Assembly: GCA_050301235.1 (NCBI GenBank)
Contig: JBNKZD010000212.1
Span: 15,778 to 79,777 of the forward strand
DNA length: 64,000 bases
Direction: 5' to 3'
Origin: JAFGIN01 sp050301235
GTDB lineage: Bacteria; Fibrobacterota; Chitinivibrionia; Chitinivibrionales; Chitinispirillaceae
In this document: piece after piece, positions 9,330 to 17,814 of the stretch
Position numbering within the stretch: position 1 is the stretch's first letter
How the letters are laid out: each line of letters starts with the position of its first letter
The notes under the pieces: generated by a model
The model's database searches: none
What the model was told of the DNA's origin: nothing
The model's input: only the letters and a program-made list of their open reading frames with translations
Made by a program: the position numbers and the translations under genes

Positions 9330-10277
9330 TTAAAATTTTATGCTCACAATCAGGCCCTTGCTCTCACCAACAAAAGGTATCAGTGAAACTAGTTGTTCTC
9401 TCTTCTCAACCTTTTTATCCTTTTTTAAAAAAAATATTGTTCCACCAGTAAAAAGAAGCGTTGGAACAACGCTTACCGCTGCATACAATCCACTGGAGCT
9501 TCTCATAGATTTATACAAATCAATATCAGCTTTTGTCTCTGATGACAAGTATCGCTTCTGATTTACAATTACCTGAGATACAAAGTATGCAGTAATGCCA
9601 AGACAGACCACACCAGCACCCGCACATCCATAGGCTCCCATTTTATATTTGGAGACACTTTTTTTCTCTTTTTTGTTTTCTGACTGAGCAGGTTGAGTGT
9701 CATGATCGGTGAAACCACCAGACAACTGTCCTTTCTGGTTTGTCTGAGGCTCCAGTCGATAGTTATAGGGGATTCCATCCGCAACATTTTTCATTGTTTC
9801 AAACACTGTCAGATTTGATTGTCCGTTACTTTGAAATACACCATCAACGATTATAATATCTTCTTTATACGATTTCAGACCATACACAGAGTATTTAATT
9901 GAAAAATTCGATAACTGTATAGCTCCTGCATTTTTATTGACTATTATGCCATTCCAGTCAAATGGATTTGGGAACTGAGATGATGCCGGGTTATACCGCG
10001 TATCATTTTCGGAGGTAAAAACAACCGGTTTTTCGGCAGTGCCATTCACTTCAAGAACACCCTCGACAGTAAGGCCAGTGAAGGGTTTAAACAGCAGAAC
10101 ACAACCTGAGGGGATAACCAGTTTCTGGCCAGCTGGTACAATCAGATTGTCGGTAATCAAATATGGACTATTCTCAGGAACAAGTGTCATGTCCTGAATT
10201 TTACCACTGAGTTTAAATTCAGCCAAAATTAGTCCTGTGGTTGCTAAGATCCACAAAATCACCTGATATATTTTCAT
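9330..10277 (-). CDS. envelope protein with beta-helix-like domain and C-terminal membrane hairpin
   Basis: The protein has a signal sequence (ILWILATTGLILA), a right-handed beta-helix-like segment with phrases typical of surface proteins (GLTVEGVLEVNGT, then PVVFTSEND), a charged Q/K-rich linker, and two hydrophobic segments separated by about 45 residues. It ends in VSIKF. ATG 10277 is preferred to an upstream GTG because AAGG lies eight bases before it. The giant lipoprotein gene follows after 16 bases, so the two are an operon. The C-terminal membrane-loop-membrane layout and final S-x-K-F recur in the protein at 54023, which is also followed by a giant lipoprotein gene. Function unknown; a partner or anchor for the lipoprotein is inferred. 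Confidence 0.75.
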   Translation of the reverse strand: MKIYQVILWILATTGLILAEFKLSGKIQDMTLVPENSPYLITDNLIVPAGQKLVIPSGCVLLFKPFTGLTVEGVLEVNGTAEKPVVFTSENDTRYNPASSQFPNPFDWNGIIVNKNAGAIQLSNFSIKYSVYGLKSYKEDIIIVDGVFQSNGQSNLTVFETMKNVADGIPYNYRLEPQTNQKGQLSGGFTDHDTQPAQSENKKEKKSVSKYKMGAYGCAGAGVVCLGITAYFVSQVIVNQKRYLSSETKADIDLYKSMRSSSGLYAAVSVVPTLLFTGGTIFFLKKDKKVEKREQLVSLIPFVGESKGLIVSIKF

Positions 10278-10565
10278 AACGTTCACCTTACGACATGATA
10301 TAGAATAGAAGAGACTATAACATCATTCAATGGGATATCTTCAACAATTACAACGGCTTATAGCATGAAAACAAGTTCAAGTCAAGCTAAATAATCTAAA
10401 ATATATATTTTTTTCCCAAGTAAAAAAATTTTTATTTACCCATTTTGTTTAAAAACTTTGATTTTTCTCCTTAGTACTGAAATATCACATTATATGAAAA
10501 CATATCACAGCAGAAAGTATATTCTACCAAATAGTAGAGAAATTGTACCACCAGGGCTGACATAA
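10278..10565. promoter_or_regulatory. divergent promoter region, AT-rich
   Basis: The 288 bases between the envelope operon and the kinase gene are strongly AT-rich, with long A and T runs near 10390-10460. Both flanking genes read outward, so at least two promoters must lie here. I could not pick convincing -35/-10 pairs by eye. The shared region suggests, without proof, that kinase and lipoprotein operon are co-regulated. Confidence 0.5.
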
Positions 10566-12653
10566 ATGAAACCGGATCATTCACAGACAAACTCGGATGA
10601 CGATTCAGCAAAAAACACGCCTGACAGTGTACCACCTGTGATTGTGATTCAGAATCCGGATCAATCCAATATTGAGTCCGATGCAGCGATGGAAGAGACT
10701 GCTATACAGGAGCTGGACTTCTCAGCCACAGCTGAAATAGACAATAAACATCGTATGCAGATGCATTCGGACATTTCAAATCCATACAAACCCCCTACCA
10801 ACAGAATAAAATCGCTATTGACCAGTACACAGGCAGCCAGACTTCCTGATGGAAAACAGCAGATTCCATTAGGGTCTGGAGTGATCACCGGGATACTGGG
10901 TGAAGGTGGTATGGCACGTGTTTACCGTGTATGGAATCAAAAACTCGAGTTATTCCGTGCGATAAAAGTCATATTCCCGACAGAAAGTGCCGAACTGATG
11001 GAGCGGTTTGAAACAGAGATCAAGATCTCTGCAAAGCTTCATCATCCAAATATCGTCGAAACCTACATTGTCGGCGAATGGAATGGCCTCCCCTACATCG
11101 AGATGGAACTGGTTGACGGTATTTCGCTCGAAACCCTTATCGAAAAGTATGGTAGCGTTCCACCCGTCGTTTGCATTGCAATTGGATGTCAAGTCGCATG
11201 TGCACTTGCATACGCTCACTCAGAAGAATTTCTTATTTATGGAAGGACATACAAAGGAATAATCCATCGCGATCTGAAACCTGCCAACATCATGATCAGT
11301 AAAAATGGTGTTGTAAAGTTGATGGATTTTGGTATCGCCCGCCCTTCAGAAGTTCATCTGCATACTGTATCCGGTTATATCGTTGGAACATTGCCCTATT
11401 TGTCTCCCGAACAAATCGCAGAGTCTGAAATAGATCATAGAAGCGATATCTATTCACTGGGAACGATCCTTTATGAAGCGCTTACCGGCGAAAAAACTTT
11501 TCCACAGCAGACAGTTCACAATCTGATGCGGATGAAAATTTTACACTCATACCGTAAAGTGGACTCCTATTCAATTGAAGTACCTCCGGAGCTTAAAAAA
11601 GCAATTGAAAAGTGTCTTCGTCACGACAAAAAAAAGAGATTCGAAACGTCGAAGGAACTGGAGCTATCCCTTAAAGATATCTTTCGTACAATCAGTACCG
11701 AATCGATAAATAGTGTACTAAGTCAATACATCGAAAACCCTTCAAGTTTTGAAATAAAAACAGTTCCCAAAAAAATAATTAGATACAGAAATAAGCCTGT
11801 TATCATTGGTACATCACTTCTATTACTTATAATAATTATTTGGTTACTTATTCCGAAACATGCAACAAATGTATTTACGATAGACTCTCCGGCACCATTC
11901 GATTCTGCAGCATTTGTAAATGTTTCTTCTCAAAATCCAACCGATTCGATTATCGATACAACTCAAAGTAATGCTAACCAGGATACCACTCGATATACTA
12001 TTGCACCAACGAATAAATCTGTGAATGATTCCCCAGTTAAAACAATTAAGAAATCTTCAAAAAGAGTGCTGATTGCCCCAAAAAGAAGCACTGCCAGCTC
12101 TGTGATTCCTGAAAAAAAGCTTTCGAATTCACCATTGGAGGACTTAACCAAAAAGTATGGAATTACAAATCTTATTGATATAGCTGATGTAGCAGCAAAA
12201 AATAGTGACTGGAAAAGTGTGATCACCGCTGTTACCAATATTTCATCAGATGAGCCTCGGCAGAATAAAGGACTGCTACTGCTCACACTTGCTTATGTGG
12301 AACAGAGAAAAATAACTCAGGCAGCTCAGATTTTGTCATCATTTACATCAGATGATGCATTTCACCCACTTCTCGAGGGAAGAATAGCATTGATTCAGGG
12401 TGAAGAAAAACTCGCGCTGAAAAAATTTGAAGAAGCGATGACCAGACCCGGAAGTGTCCGTAGTACCCAGCAGATAAGATGTGATGCACTTTTCTATGCT
12501 GCAATCATACATGATGACCGATACAATTCTACCCGCTCACCGGAATCGAGAGAACAATCGCTGATCGCATGGAATGCACTGAAAAAAGCTTATATATCTA
12601 ATCCAGAACACCCCCGATTCAAACTTGCCAACCAGAAGCTCAGCGAATTTTGA
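10566..12653 (+). CDS. membrane Ser/Thr protein kinase with TPR-like C-terminus
   Basis: A Hanks-type kinase. A disordered acidic N-terminus of about 100 residues precedes the kinase domain (about 105-370). The kinase motifs are all present: the glycine loop LGEGGMARVYRV, lysine in RAIKVI, HRDLKPANIM, DFGIARPS and LPYLSPEQ. A transmembrane segment follows near 411-432 (IIGTSLLLLIIIIWLLIP), then a Ser/Thr-rich linker and an alpha-helical TPR-like region to the end, which would lie outside the cytoplasm. Catalytic residues look intact, so activity is expected. It is divergent from the envelope operon at 3179-10277. Substrates are unknown. Confidence 0.9.
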   Translation: MKPDHSQTNSDDDSAKNTPDSVPPVIVIQNPDQSNIESDAAMEETAIQELDFSATAEIDNKHRMQMHSDISNPYKPPTNRIKSLLTSTQAARLPDGKQQIPLGSGVITGILGEGGMARVYRVWNQKLELFRAIKVIFPTESAELMERFETEIKISAKLHHPNIVETYIVGEWNGLPYIEMELVDGISLETLIEKYGSVPPVVCIAIGCQVACALAYAHSEEFLIYGRTYKGIIHRDLKPANIMISKNGVVKLMDFGIARPSEVHLHTVSGYIVGTLPYLSPEQIAESEIDHRSDIYSLGTILYEALTGEKTFPQQTVHNLMRMKILHSYRKVDSYSIEVPPELKKAIEKCLRHDKKKRFETSKELELSLKDIFRTISTESINSVLSQYIENPSSFEIKTVPKKIIRYRNKPVIIGTSLLLLIIIIWLLIPKHATNVFTIDSPAPFDSAAFVNVSSQNPTDSIIDTTQSNANQDTTRYTIAPTNKSVNDSPVKTIKKSSKRVLIAPKRSTASSVIPEKKLSNSPLEDLTKKYGITNLIDIADVAAKNSDWKSVITAVTNISSDEPRQNKGLLLLTLAYVEQRKITQAAQILSSFTSDDAFHPLLEGRIALIQGEEKLALKKFEEAMTRPGSVRSTQQIRCDALFYAAIIHDDRYNSTRSPESREQSLIAWNALKKAYISNPEHPRFKLANQKLSEF

Positions 12654-12781
12654 TTTGTAATGTTATTTATCTACAAATGTGAGGATATACATTGATTTGC
12701 ATTTCGCCTCACCCCCTCAATCCCCCTCTTCATAAGAAATGGTGAGGGGAAAGAAAAATAATTGCAGGTTCTTGCAAGTAA

Positions 12782-12931
12782 AATAAAAGCGGTTCCGGGA
12801 TGAAAGGGACACTGATCAGCCGTAGTAAATCAAACGGAGTCAGCGCCGCTAAAATCAATCTTACAGGGTTGGCAAAAGGAGTTTACGTTGCCCGAAGTGG
12901 AATGGAAGCGGTCCCGGTTATAATCTGGTAA
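12782..12931 (+). pseudogene. remnant of a surface-protein C-terminal domain
   Basis: An open stretch contains the phrase KINLTGLAKGVYVARSG and then a stop. This is the usual final beta-strand pattern of Por-type or FlgD-like C-terminal domains (L-x-x-L-x-x-G-V-Y-x-x-R). There is no signal peptide, no upstream domain and only weak start options, so it looks like the tail of a lost secreted protein. It lies on the opposite strand from the esterase at 13011, so it is not that gene's own tail. Confidence 0.45.
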
Positions 12932-12938
12932 AACAAGA

Positions 12939-12971
12939 CTCTGGTGCTTTTGGGATCATCAACCACCAGAG
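12939..12971 (-). terminator. probable terminator of the CE6 esterase gene
   Basis: Eight-base stem CTCTGGTG/CACCAGAG with a 17-base loop. On the minus strand it is followed by TCTTGTTTT, and it lies about 40 bases after the esterase stop codon. The long loop lowers confidence. Confidence 0.4.
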
Positions 12972-13010
12972 CTACTTTTATCAAAAAAACTGTTTCAGCG
13001 GACCCTTAAA

Positions 13011-14168
13011 TTATCGTGATGTTGCCACCACTGTTCGGATCGCGTTATTTTTCCCGGCATTGAGTTTGAGTACAAATACCCCGGTCGGCATCATATCACG
13101 GCCCAATTTCAGAGAATGTTCGCCAGCTCCGAATTCTGACCGGGCAATGGTTGCAATCTCTTTCCCTTCAAGGGTAAACGCTTTAAGAGAAACCATTGTC
13201 TGTTCGCGAAGCTGGAATTTTACCAATGATGCGTGTACATTCAGGTTTAGCCCGTTATTCCCTGCAAATTCAGACATTGCTCCTTTTCTGTCATTAACAG
13301 ATGTCGCCTGTTTTTTAAGAATCGTAAGTATCGTATCGGCATAGCGTTTTCCGAAAGTACGGTAACTTGCTGATGTAAAGTGAAACTGATCTTTACCTGC
13401 CAAACCATCCGCCGATATCGCATGTGCATTCGGAATTACTCTGTTAAGCGTATCGATGAATATATTAAACGCACCACACGCACCGCCCTTGTTGGTGTAC
13501 AGAAGTTCCCCTGCAAGGAGTGGGGTTTCTGAAGCTTTCAGTCCAAATTCGGAAATAAAACCGTCGTAAATACTTTTAACTTTGTTAGGCCACTGACGAT
13601 CATTGGGATTTGATTCGCCCTGGTGTAATAGAAACCCTTTTATAACTCCATCTTTCTGAGCCAGCTTCCCTATTTCGACGAGGCGTCCGTACGGATTCCC
13701 ACCATAGGAATTGTTAGCATAATTTTTGATATATTGATCACCTGAAGAGAGTCCCGAAAGATAGCTTTGATAGCTATCCTTGACAAACACTTCGATTTTT
13801 GTACCTGGAATTGCCACATTGATGATACCGATTTTAATATTTGAAGGTAAGCTGTCCACAAGAGTTCGTCCGAAATAATCAGCCGGACAGAGCCCTGAAT
13901 TACCGCGGCAGAGCGGCGGAACAGCGGTTGCCCATTTGCCTTTCGTACGACTGCCATCATTATCTGCGGCATACATCACCCTGAACCGTGCATCAACGGT
14001 TTTATCCTGAGCCTCTATTGTGCCCGCTCCATCCATATTTGATTGGCCGAAAGCCAGAAAAATGTAGAAGTTCGGGTCCGGTTGAGAATAACAATCTGGA
14101 GCGAACAAAGAACTTACAAACAGCGTTGTTACAGCAGCTGGTACAGCAAAAAGACGTGAAATATTCAT
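13011..14168 (-). CDS. secreted carbohydrate esterase, CE6/SASA family
   Basis: A secreted acetylesterase likely to remove acetyl groups from xylan. A signal peptide (about 1-29) precedes a SASA-type SGNH domain with the nucleophile motif FGQSNMDG (Ser about 43), the middle block GFLLHQGESN and a late D-x-x-H-like segment DQFHFTSASY. The last 70 residues form a Por/FlgD-like attachment domain (LKAFTLEGKEIATI then LKLGRDMMPTGVFVLKL). Start ATG 14168 follows a good AGGAAGGA site. Fibrobacter CE6 acetylxylan esterases have this kind of layout. The attachment tail suggests cell-surface or secretion-system targeting. Confidence 0.85.
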   Translation of the reverse strand: MNISRLFAVPAAVTTLFVSSLFAPDCYSQPDPNFYIFLAFGQSNMDGAGTIEAQDKTVDARFRVMYAADNDGSRTKGKWATAVPPLCRGNSGLCPADYFGRTLVDSLPSNIKIGIINVAIPGTKIEVFVKDSYQSYLSGLSSGDQYIKNYANNSYGGNPYGRLVEIGKLAQKDGVIKGFLLHQGESNPNDRQWPNKVKSIYDGFISEFGLKASETPLLAGELLYTNKGGACGAFNIFIDTLNRVIPNAHAISADGLAGKDQFHFTSASYRTFGKRYADTILTILKKQATSVNDRKGAMSEFAGNNGLNLNVHASLVKFQLREQTMVSLKAFTLEGKEIATIARSEFGAGEHSLKLGRDMMPTGVFVLKLNAGKNNAIRTVVATSR

Positions 14169-14353
14169 ATAATTTCCTTCCTGTGCAGAATTTCAATCAA
14201 TAATTTATATCTGTTTTTTTAAAAACCGCAGAAGTAATCACTTGTTTTAAAAAAAAACGTGGATAGGTAACTCCACAGCTCACCATGTTCTTCAGCTGTT
14301 GTTGAATGTTTGATATAGGCACATTGAGTTTACCATTGGATTTGTTGCAACCG

Positions 14354-14695
14354 TTACATTGCTGGAGTTCGGATAACCTCACTAATGATAGTTTCCCAGT
14401 CATCGGTGCCCTTGCTATAAACATCACATGTAAACTTAATTAATGAATCGGTATACAGAGGTGAGTTATATCGGGAATTTTTCGAAAAACGAAACGTTCC
14501 TTCTATTACACTTTTGGTGCGGTCCTGTTTTTTAAGAGTACCACAAAGACCATAGTCCGCAGTACTGTCAGGAATCTTTTCAACAATTCCTACAGCATCA
14601 TAAGTATTGAGCTGGTCAACAATCGAGATTATCCCACAATTCACACAAAATAAATGTGCCACGATACAAATCAAAACAGTTTTCAGTCTATCCAT
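14354..14695 (-). CDS. small exported protein of unknown function
   Basis: A 113-residue protein with a hydrophobic N-terminus (TVLICIVAHLFCVNCGI) that could be a signal peptide or a poor lipobox, followed by a mixed-charge domain with no motif I recognise. Its ATG overlaps the end of the dikinase-like lipoprotein gene by 13 bases, suggesting translational coupling and a shared role. Expression as part of that operon is inferred. Confidence 0.55.
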   Translation of the reverse strand: MDRLKTVLICIVAHLFCVNCGIISIVDQLNTYDAVGIVEKIPDSTADYGLCGTLKKQDRTKSVIEGTFRFSKNSRYNSPLYTDSLIKFTCDVYSKGTDDWETIISEVIRTPAM

Positions 14696-16671
14696 GGTCT
14701 TGCCTGCTTAATTACAAGAATATTTTCTGATGTTATTTTAAACTCTATTTCCATCGCAAAACCATCATCATGAAGTGCATTATATTGTACTTTGAAATGA
14801 TTCTGAATCAATTCCATATAACGAACAAGTTCATCAATGTGAGTTTGTGAAAGAACTGTCCCCCCACGCTCGAGCTGATTGGAATATCTCAAATACTGCT
14901 TTTCATACCGCTGCTGAGGACCAATTGCCGAGATGAGAATCTCTTCAGGTATCGATTCTCCGTCTGGATTTGTTATTAGATCCTCTCCAACCTGAACATT
15001 GACATAAAATCCACGCCAGGCAGGATCGAAAATATTTCTGGTGACCGCTACTCCATTTGCTTTCTCACCTTTAAAATTCGGATGAATCAGAACACCCATT
15101 GCAGATTTAAAATGATCGACATTATAAAAGCTGCGCGCCTGAAATGCCTCATAATTCCATAAACTTGCCCATACCTGTTTGATAGATTTTGACAGAGGGC
15201 CCTCATCGAGATGGTGTGTAAAAGAGCTGTGAATTCCTGCGCCACTGAAAGAGGCAAGATCTTCGGTGTTAGCACTGGATCGACAACGAAGTGGTGTACC
15301 GCCGTGATATGTGGATAACACCGATTGAAACAGTGATTCACTCACCGAGTTTACATGTCCATTTTCAATCAACACCTGTAAATGCCTAAGCTTTTCTGCT
15401 CTGTAATCTAAATCAACCAGGAACAGTGTGTCAGCCAGCATCTGCCTGACAGTATCAAAAAGCCCATTTTCATTCATAAATCGAATATAATGTATGAATG
15501 GGACAGCAAATCCATCCGGAACTTTGCCAATGGGTAAAAAACGTTTCAATTCAGCGACATTTGCAGCTTTCGCTCCATATTTGTTGTTGTCTGTGAAGCA
15601 AATATCACTCAGTACTCTGATCCGATCTTCAGAAGTATCTGCTATGGGAATTTGTACCTCTTTTGGCCTTTGAGAATCGATATGATGCTCTACCTCAGTC
15701 AGTGTAGCTTCTTCAATAATATACCTGTCATCATCAACTATAAACCTTACTGGCCTGTTATCAAGTTTGACTATTTCATCTTTGAGAGAAAATGAACGTA
15801 TAAATGCATTTGGAATATTGTTCTGCATTGCCAGTATATTTACATGAGAAAGAGGTGTCTGAGGAAATTCTGTTATCATCCCCGAAATCTGGCCAGTTTG
15901 CCCCGGAAGGGTCTTGAATAGAACAATATCAGAAAATGAGAAATGGGTTCCAGGTGTTAATCTCAGAATACCAAATGATTCCCCTGTATTGTAAGGTATA
16001 AAATTCATGTTTGCGAATAGCTGGTCGGTGAGAATAAACGGTATGTGTGACTTATCATATTGCTCCTCAACAATAAGCCTTTCCTGAATACTTCCTTTTG
16101 GATGATATACTATTGAACAGGCTGGAATAAGCAAGCTGTCACTTATAAGCCCAAATGCAATCTCTACACCTTTTTTAGGTACCGGGTCCGCAGGCCAGAA
16201 TCCCATTGCGAAAATGCCCGTTTGACCTGATGCCCTTGAATAATTAGGGTGAAATATGATTTCTCCTGCGAGAAAATCCTTCTCAGAATTGAAATAAGCT
16301 CTTCTATTAAAATTTTCAAGTGAAATAGTTGCTCTAAGACTTTTAACAACAAAATCGTAATGATACTGATATGTCTGACTATTGATGAAATAAAGTGCAG
16401 GGGATCGGGATGCTGCATTGATAATAACAAATTTCACTTCCTGTTGGCTGGCAGTCTCGGTCAGATTGGCATTATATGCAAGTTCTTTGAATTGTTCCAT
16501 AGAATGAATTGAAGTTGCGCCTTCAGAAGGAGGTATTGAAACTGGCTTGATAAAATCTTCAGGACTGCTGCATGAGCAAATCAATAATTGCGTAAAAAGT
16601 AAAAATGAGGCAGCAAAAACTACCTTTTTACAATTGAATGAACTACCTTCTGAGTCAGCTTTTGTCTCCAT
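14683..16671 (-). CDS. lipoprotein with PEP-utiliser swivel and PPDK-type ATP-binding domains
   Basis: The N-terminus has a hydrophobic segment ending in LLICSCSS, a likely lipobox. The middle contains a swivel-like block, FPQTPLSHVNILAMQNNIPN (His about residue 280), resembling the phospho-histidine domain of dikinases. The C-terminal half matches the PPDK/PEP-synthase nucleotide-binding domain: KYGAKAANVAELKRFLP, PDGFAVPF, LRCRSSANTEDLASFSGAG and IEFKI. The order, His domain first and ATP domain second, is that of alpha-glucan water dikinases and not of PEP synthase. ATG 16671 is chosen (GGGTG six bases upstream) over GTG 16680. Known homologues act in the cytosol; an exported version has no obvious ATP source, so its role is open. 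Confidence 0.75.
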   Translation of the reverse strand: METKADSEGSSFNCKKVVFAASFLLFTQLLICSCSSPEDFIKPVSIPPSEGATSIHSMEQFKELAYNANLTETASQQEVKFVIINAASRSPALYFINSQTYQYHYDFVVKSLRATISLENFNRRAYFNSEKDFLAGEIIFHPNYSRASGQTGIFAMGFWPADPVPKKGVEIAFGLISDSLLIPACSIVYHPKGSIQERLIVEEQYDKSHIPFILTDQLFANMNFIPYNTGESFGILRLTPGTHFSFSDIVLFKTLPGQTGQISGMITEFPQTPLSHVNILAMQNNIPNAFIRSFSLKDEIVKLDNRPVRFIVDDDRYIIEEATLTEVEHHIDSQRPKEVQIPIADTSEDRIRVLSDICFTDNNKYGAKAANVAELKRFLPIGKVPDGFAVPFIHYIRFMNENGLFDTVRQMLADTLFLVDLDYRAEKLRHLQVLIENGHVNSVSESLFQSVLSTYHGGTPLRCRSSANTEDLASFSGAGIHSSFTHHLDEGPLSKSIKQVWASLWNYEAFQARSFYNVDHFKSAMGVLIHPNFKGEKANGVAVTRNIFDPAWRGFYVNVQVGEDLITNPDGESIPEEILISAIGPQQRYEKQYLRYSNQLERGGTVLSQTHIDELVRYMELIQNHFKVQYNALHDDGFAMEIEFKITSENILVIKQARPWID

Positions 16672-16781
16672 ACTATACACCCAAACGAAGCACCAGGCGA
16701 CACTATTTATTTCCTTATATATTTGAATATACTATTTTAAAAACGAAACTGAACTGTCATTATTTAAAAAGGAACTCATCG

Positions 16782-17651
16782 ATGCACCATACTATCAATT
16801 TCTTCTCAGAAGGTTCAAAAATCGCTGCGCATCTCTATCTCCCGGAATCAATTTCAACCCCACTACCTGCAATTATTCTTTGCCATGGTTTTGCCGGAGT
16901 TAAAGAGCTGCTTCTCCCTGCGTTTGCGAAGTTTTTTAGCGGACGAGGCTATGCATCACTCTGTTTAGATTACCGGGGATTTGGCGAAAGTGAAGGCGAA
17001 CGGGGACGCCTTGTCCCTGAGTACCAGATCAGAGATGTTCAGAATGCCATTACATATCTGCAAAGTCGTGATGATATTGATGGCAATAGAATCGCTTTGT
17101 GGGGATCATCATTTGGTGGGGCAAATGCGGTTGTTACAGCATCGAAAGATAAACGTGTCAAATGCCTCTGTGTGCAACTCACGTTTGGTGATGGTGAACG
17201 GGTCATTACCGGGGCGATGCCTCCGGAAGAAAAATCAAGGTTTCTCGACACTATCAATAAAATGCAGCAGAAGAAAGTTACATCCAATAAAGAACTTATG
17301 GTCCCTATCCATAAAGTCCTTACCGATGAACAATCAAAAGCGTTTTACAATAAAATGGTTGCATCATTTCCCGCACTGGAGATCAAAATCCCATTTTTAA
17401 CTGTAGCCGAAACAATGGGGCATAAACCAGAACTATGTCTCGACAATATAAACATACCGATTCATATAGTTTCTGCAGGTAACGATAGTGTTAACCCCCC
17501 GCAGGAATCACAAATTCTGTATGAAAAAGCACATGAACCAAAATTCCATCTTGCAGTTGAAAATGCAAGTCATTATGAAGTTTATGAAGGTGAATATTTT
17601 GAACTTGTTGCTAATGCTCAAGTGGAGTGGTTTGGAAAATATCTTGGATGA
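16782..17651 (+). CDS. alpha/beta hydrolase, S9/dienelactone-hydrolase-like
   Basis: A 289-residue cytosolic hydrolase. Motifs: oxyanion segment ILCHGFAG, YRGFGESEG, nucleophile elbow LWGSSFGG, aspartate in SAGNDSVNPP and histidine in NASHYEVYEG, which gives a complete Ser-Asp-His triad. The start at 16782 follows AAAAAGGA by eight bases. Longer in-frame readings back to 16638 overlap the divergent lipoprotein gene and add a low-complexity, unlikely N-terminus. Substrate unknown; esterase or peptidase are both possible. Confidence 0.85.
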   Translation: MHHTINFFSEGSKIAAHLYLPESISTPLPAIILCHGFAGVKELLLPAFAKFFSGRGYASLCLDYRGFGESEGERGRLVPEYQIRDVQNAITYLQSRDDIDGNRIALWGSSFGGANAVVTASKDKRVKCLCVQLTFGDGERVITGAMPPEEKSRFLDTINKMQQKKVTSNKELMVPIHKVLTDEQSKAFYNKMVASFPALEIKIPFLTVAETMGHKPELCLDNINIPIHIVSAGNDSVNPPQESQILYEKAHEPKFHLAVENASHYEVYEGEYFELVANAQVEWFGKYLG

Positions 17652-17814
17652 ATCAAGGAAGTAGTTTTTACAATCATCATTATACCGTAACTGTCTCATT
17701 TTCAGAAATATTGCTATTTTAGATTACATTTTCTATTTTGACAGTAGTATAGTAACCTGTATAAGTGGTACTGTAAATTGTTAATCGTTTACTACTTTTT
17801 TAAGGAATTTAACT

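Larger units (their letters stand above)
12654..13010. other. intergenic region with inverted repeat, gene remnant and terminator
   Basis: After the kinase gene there is an inverted repeat, CCTCACC (12707-12713) with GGTGAGG (12741-12747), without a following T-run on either strand. Beyond it are a short coding remnant (12782-12931) and a hairpin that could end the minus-strand esterase transcript. Confidence 0.5.

Noticed and set aside
14197..14427. Minus-strand open frame of 76 codons between the esterase and the small exported protein
   Set aside because: It overlaps the better supported gene at 14354 in another frame and has no recognisable features.
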